The translations under genes were made by a program, and so were the position numbers. Source: DATJBC01 sp035515515 (GTDB lineage Bacteria; Actinomycetota; Acidimicrobiia; Acidimicrobiales; UBA8190). Taken from it: DNA of 12,502 bases. Of the stretch, positions 9,623 through 12,502 are shown one piece after another (position 1 is the first letter of the stretch; each line of letters opens with the position of its first letter). The DNA lies in contig DATJBC010000184.1 of assembly GCA_035515515.1 (NCBI GenBank), positions 1 to 12,502 of the forward strand, in the 5' to 3' direction. A model generated the notes under the pieces. That model searched no databases, had not been told where the DNA came from, and saw only the letters and a list, made by a program, of their open reading frames with translations.

Positions 9623-10654
9623 ATGACGGTTCGGGTGGGCATCAACGGCTTCGGCCGCATCGGGCGCAACTTCCTGCGCGCGGCGCGCGCCCAGGGGGCC
9701 GACGTGCAGGTGGTGGCGCTCAACGACCTCACCGACGCGGCCACCAACGCGCACCTGCTGCGCTACGACACCACCTACGGGCGCTTCGACGCCGAGGTGC
9801 GGGCCGAGGGCGACCACATCGTGGTGGCGGGCGAGCCCGTGGCCGTGCTGGCCGAGCGCGAGCCCGCCGGGCTGCCCTGGAAGGACCTGGGGGTGGACGT
9901 GGTGGTGGAGTCCACGGGGCGCTTCACCGCCCGGCGCGACGCCGCGGCCCACCTCGAGGGCGGGGCGGCGCGCGTGGTCATCTCGGGCCCGTCGGGCGAC
10001 GCCGACGCCACCTTCGTCATGGGCGTCAACGACGACACCTTCGACCCCGCCACCCACGTGGTGGTGTCCAACGCCTCGTGCACGACCAACTGCTTCGTGC
10101 CCATGGTGCGCGTCCTCGAGGACGCCTTCGGGCTGCGCAGCGGCCTCATGACGACCGTGCACGCCTACACCAACGACCAGAACCTGCTCGACCTGCCCCA
10201 CAAGGACCTGCGCCGGGCCCGGGCCGCCGCCCAGAACATCGTGCCCGCCTCCTCGGGGGCGGCCCGCGCCACCGGGCTCGTGCTGCCCGCCATGGTCGGG
10301 CGCCTCGACGGCGCCGCCCTGCGGGTGCCGGTGTCGGACGGGTCCATCACCGACTTCACCGCCGTGGTGCCCCGGGTGGTGACGGTGGCCGAGGTGAACG
10401 CCGCCTTCGAGGCCGCCGCGGCGAGCGGCCCGCTCGCCGCGGTCCTCGACTACACCGCCGACCCCGTGGTGTCCTCCGACATCGTGGGCAGCCCGGCCAG
10501 CTGCACCTTCGACGCCGGCCTCACCATGGTGATGCCCGTCGACGACGACACCACCCTGGTCAAGGTGCAGGGCTGGTACGACAACGAGTGGGGGTACGCC
10601 AACCGGCTGGTGGACCTGGTCGGCCTGGTGGGCTCGGCCCAACCGCCCGCCTGA
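9623..10654 (+). CDS. gap: glyceraldehyde-3-phosphate dehydrogenase, type I
   Basis: GAPDH oxidises glyceraldehyde 3-phosphate with NAD and phosphate to 1,3-bisphosphoglycerate, the substrate of Pgk encoded next. The 343 residues have the Rossmann start VGINGFGRIGRN (5-16) and VALNDL, where Asp35 marks NAD rather than NADP use. The active site ASCTTNC holds Cys153, and TVHAYTNDQ holds His180, with the classic 27-residue spacing. WYDNEWGYANR follows near the C-terminus. Some motifs diverge from the usual text: PASSGAARA in place of PTSTGAAKA, and LRVPVSDGSITD in place of RVPVPTGS. All catalytic residues are kept. The start has AAGGG 6 bases upstream and the usual length after it. It lies 19 bp before pgk; a 7-bp inverted repeat spans the stop codon. 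Confidence 0.97.
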   Translation: MTVRVGINGFGRIGRNFLRAARAQGADVQVVALNDLTDAATNAHLLRYDTTYGRFDAEVRAEGDHIVVAGEPVAVLAEREPAGLPWKDLGVDVVVESTGRFTARRDAAAHLEGGAARVVISGPSGDADATFVMGVNDDTFDPATHVVVSNASCTTNCFVPMVRVLEDAFGLRSGLMTTVHAYTNDQNLLDLPHKDLRRARAAAQNIVPASSGAARATGLVLPAMVGRLDGAALRVPVSDGSITDFTAVVPRVVTVAEVNAAFEAAAASGPLAAVLDYTADPVVSSDIVGSPASCTFDAGLTMVMPVDDDTTLVKVQGWYDNEWGYANRLVDLVGLVGSAQPPA

Positions 10655-10662
10655 GCAGGCGG
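10647..10662 (+). repeat. inverted repeat centred on the gap stop codon
   Basis: CCGCCTGAGCAGGCGG forms 7-base arms (10647-10653 and 10656-10662) around AG, or a six-pair stem with a GAGC tetraloop. It lies in the gap-pgk junction and ends 11 bases before the pgk start. No T-run follows, so it may be a processing or stability element instead of a terminator. Confidence 0.5.
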
Positions 10663-10673
10663 CGGACGCGGGC

Positions 10674-11858
10674 GTGGCCCCCGACGCCGGCCCGCTCGCC
10701 GGCCTCCCCCTGCTGGAGGACCTCCCCGCCCTGGACGGCCGCCGGGTGCTCGTGCGCGTCGACTTCAACGTGCCGCTGCGCCACGGCGCGGGCGACCGGG
10801 CCGAGGTGGCCGACGACTTCCGCATCCGGGCGGCGGCGCCCACCTTGTCGTGGTTGCTGGCGGGCGGCGCCCGCGTGACGGCCGCCACCCACCTGGGCCG
10901 GCCCCGGGGCACGCCTGATCCCCGCTACGACGTGGCGCCCGTGCGGGCCCGCCTGGAGGAGCTCGTCCCCGGGGTGGCCCTCCTCGAGAACCTGCGGGCC
11001 GACCCCGGGGAGGAGGCCAACGACCCCGGCTTCGTCGACCGGCTGGTGGCCGGCTTCGACGCCTACGTGAACGACGCCTTCGGCGCCTCCCACCGGGCGC
11101 ACGCCTCCATCGTGGGCCCGCCCACCCGCCTGGCGTCCGCCGCCGGGCGGCTCCTGGCCCGCGAGGTGGAGGTGCTGGGGGGGCTGCGGGCGGGCGCCGC
11201 CCGCCCCTTCGTGGCCGTGGTGGGCGGGGCCAAGGTGGCCGACAAGCTGGGGGTGGTGCGGGCCCTGCTCGAGCGGGTCGACCACCTGGCCGTGGGCGGG
11301 GGGATGGCCTTCACGTTCCTGGCGGCCCGGGGCCACGACGTGGGCGACTCGCTCGTCGAGCCCGATCAGGTGGAGGCGTGCGCCGCCCTCCTGGAGGGGG
11401 CCGGGGGGCGCATCGCCCTGCCCACCGACGTGGTGGCCCTCGCTCCCGGGGGCACCCTGGGCGACGGCGCGCCGGGGACGGGCGAGGTGCGCATGGTGGG
11501 GCCCGACGTCCCGGCCGGCTGGCGGGGCCTCGACATCGGGCCGGAGACGGCGGGGACCTACGCCGACCTGGTGGCCGGGGCCCGCACCGTGCTGTGGAAC
11601 GGCCCCATGGGGGTGTTCGAGGACCCCCGCTTCGCGGCCGGCACCACCGCGCTGGCCCAGGCGGTGGCGGACGGGCGGGCGTTCTCGGTGGTGGGGGGCG
11701 GCGACTCGGTGGCCGCCCTCGACCGCCTGGGCCTGGCCGGCCGGGTCGGCTTCGTGTCCACGGGCGGCGGCGCCTCGCTCGAGCTCCTCGAGCACGGCGA
11801 CCTACCGGGGCTGGCCGCCCTGCGCCGCGCCCCCAACGCGCCGGAGGTGCCCGCGTGA
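10674..11858 (+). CDS. pgk: phosphoglycerate kinase
   Basis: Pgk transfers the acyl phosphate of 1,3-bisphosphoglycerate to ADP, giving ATP and 3-phosphoglycerate. The 394 residues show the substrate-side motifs VLVRVDFNVPL (about 25-35), HLGRPRG and YVNDAFGASHRAHAS. The nucleotide-side motifs are VVGGAKVADKLG (Lys187), LDIGPETAGTY, LWNGPMGVFE and STGGGASLELLE. Length and order are normal for the family. The GTG at 10674 is the only start between the gap stop and the conserved core; it leaves an N-terminal lead of about 20 residues and has only a weak purine stretch (GGCGGA) before it. It follows gap by 19 bp and its stop overlaps the tpiA start (GTGA), so the three glycolysis genes are likely one unit. 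Confidence 0.97.
   Translation: MAPDAGPLAGLPLLEDLPALDGRRVLVRVDFNVPLRHGAGDRAEVADDFRIRAAAPTLSWLLAGGARVTAATHLGRPRGTPDPRYDVAPVRARLEELVPGVALLENLRADPGEEANDPGFVDRLVAGFDAYVNDAFGASHRAHASIVGPPTRLASAAGRLLAREVEVLGGLRAGAARPFVAVVGGAKVADKLGVVRALLERVDHLAVGGGMAFTFLAARGHDVGDSLVEPDQVEACAALLEGAGGRIALPTDVVALAPGGTLGDGAPGTGEVRMVGPDVPAGWRGLDIGPETAGTYADLVAGARTVLWNGPMGVFEDPRFAAGTTALAQAVADGRAFSVVGGGDSVAALDRLGLAGRVGFVSTGGGASLELLEHGDLPGLAALRRAPNAPEVPA
11843..11848 (+). promoter_or_regulatory. strong ribosome binding site of tpiA inside pgk
   Basis: GGAGGT, a perfect anti-Shine-Dalgarno match, lies 6 bases before the tpiA GTG and within the last codons of pgk. It confirms the GTG at 11855 and is the best-formed ribosome site in the window. 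Confidence 0.8.
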
Positions 11859-12502
11859 CGGCTTCGCGATCGAGCCGGCGCCCGCTGGTGAGCGGCAACT
11901 GGAAGATGCACCACGACCACCTGCAGGCCATCCGCACCGTGCAGGACCTCGGGCTGCGGCTGGGCGCCGACGACGTGGCGGCGCTGGACGTGTCGGTGCA
12001 CCCCCCGTTCACCAGCCTGCGCTCGGTGCAGACGGTCATCGAGGACCGCGCCATCCCTGTGCTGCTGGGCGCCCAGCACTGTCACCACGACGACCAGGGT
12101 GCCTTCACCGGCGAGGTCGCCCCTCCCATGTTGGCGCGCCTGGGGGTGTCGCTCGTGATCGTGGGCCACTCCGAGCGCCGGCAGTTCTTCGGCCAGACCG
12201 ACGAGGTGGTGGCCCTCACCGTTCGGGCGGTCCTGCGCCACGCCATGACCCCCATCCTGTGTGTGGGGGAGACCGAGGAGGAGCGCGAGGACGGAGAGAC
12301 CGAGGCGCGCCTCACCACCCAGATCACCGCCGCCCTCAAAGGGCTCTCCGCCGAGCAGGTGGCGGGGCTCGTGATCGCCTACGAGCCCATCTGGGCCATC
12401 GGCACGGGCCGCACCGCCACCGCCGAGGACGCCCAGTCGGCGTGTGCCCACATCCGGGGCGTGGTGGGGGACGTCGCCGGGGCCGAGGGGGCCGAGGCCG
12501 TG
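11855..12502 (+). CDS. tpiA: triosephosphate isomerase (3' end cut by window edge)
   Basis: TpiA interconverts dihydroxyacetone phosphate and glyceraldehyde 3-phosphate, feeding Gap. The frame runs open from GTG 11855 to the last base, giving exactly 216 codons; the family is about 250-260 residues, so some 40 are missing. The catalytic residues are visible: Asn15 and Lys17 in GNWKMH, His105 in VGHSERR and Glu177 in AYEPIWAIGTG. ILCVGE (134-139) is also conserved. Loop 6, the flexible lid, follows Glu177 with the usual PIWAIGTG. The start overlaps the pgk stop by four bases (GTGA) and has a strong ribosome site. Confidence 0.97.
   Translation, partial: MTASRSSRRPLVSGNWKMHHDHLQAIRTVQDLGLRLGADDVAALDVSVHPPFTSLRSVQTVIEDRAIPVLLGAQHCHHDDQGAFTGEVAPPMLARLGVSLVIVGHSERRQFFGQTDEVVALTVRAVLRHAMTPILCVGETEEEREDGETEARLTTQITAALKGLSAEQVAGLVIAYEPIWAIGTGRTATAEDAQSACAHIRGVVGDVAGAEGAEAV

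Noticed and set aside
9606..9626. Six-codon mini-ORF (MAKGSA) ending in an ATGA overlap with gap
   Set aside because: Too short to support as a gene; it has no clear ribosome site and no sign of an attenuation structure.
8603..10912. 769-codon minus-strand open frame antisense to yvcK, gap and pgk
   Set aside because: It spans several well-supported plus-strand genes and is rich in His/Gly/Ala with no domain; a GC artefact.

Overview
This window comes from the chromosome of a very GC-rich bacterium (it looks well above 70% GC, with G or C at almost every third codon position). The protein styles and gene order point to the Actinomycetota, and an Acidimicrobiia-like lineage is my best guess. 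That placement is inference from composition, gene order and motif variants, not from a search. It is dense, conserved housekeeping DNA. I see no mobile element, CRISPR array, tRNA or rRNA, and no gene-free stretch longer than 222 bases.

Layout. Positions 1-1031 hold the C-terminal half of uvrB (+). Complete uvrA (1085-4084, +) follows and is coupled by a TGATG overlap to a small NTF2/SnoaL-like gene (4084-4476, +). nadA (4469-5584, -) converges on that small gene with an 8-bp overlap and diverges from uvrC across a 222-bp intergenic region. From 5807 to the right edge runs one tightly packed plus-strand cluster: uvrC, rapZ, yvcK, gap, pgk and tpiA (cut by the window end). Its junctions are an 8-bp overlap, a 4-bp overlap, 24 bp, 19 bp and a 4-bp overlap, which is what an operon would look like.

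How the genes work together. UvrB, UvrA and UvrC are the three parts of the nucleotide excision repair nuclease, gathered here within 8 kb. RapZ and YvcK are a conserved pair tied in other bacteria to amino-sugar and cell-envelope precursor control. Gap, Pgk and TpiA carry out three consecutive steps of lower glycolysis. NadA makes quinolinate, the NAD precursor, from iminoaspartate and dihydroxyacetone phosphate; the latter is the TpiA substrate, and NAD is the Gap cofactor.

What stands out. (1) whiA, which normally follows yvcK in Gram-positive and actinobacterial genomes, is missing; gap starts 24 bp after yvcK. (2) UvrA carries a basic Ala/Arg/Gly tail of about 55 residues, UvrB has a long Arg/Gly-rich linker before its UVR domain, and UvrC has an extra linker, so all three repair proteins have added disordered segments. 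(3) The uvrA start looks leaderless and the uvrC start is unusual. (4) Two GC-rich inverted repeats and an 11-bp tandem duplication lie in intergenic or leader DNA. I do not see a convincing new multi-gene system; these are modest variations on known genes.
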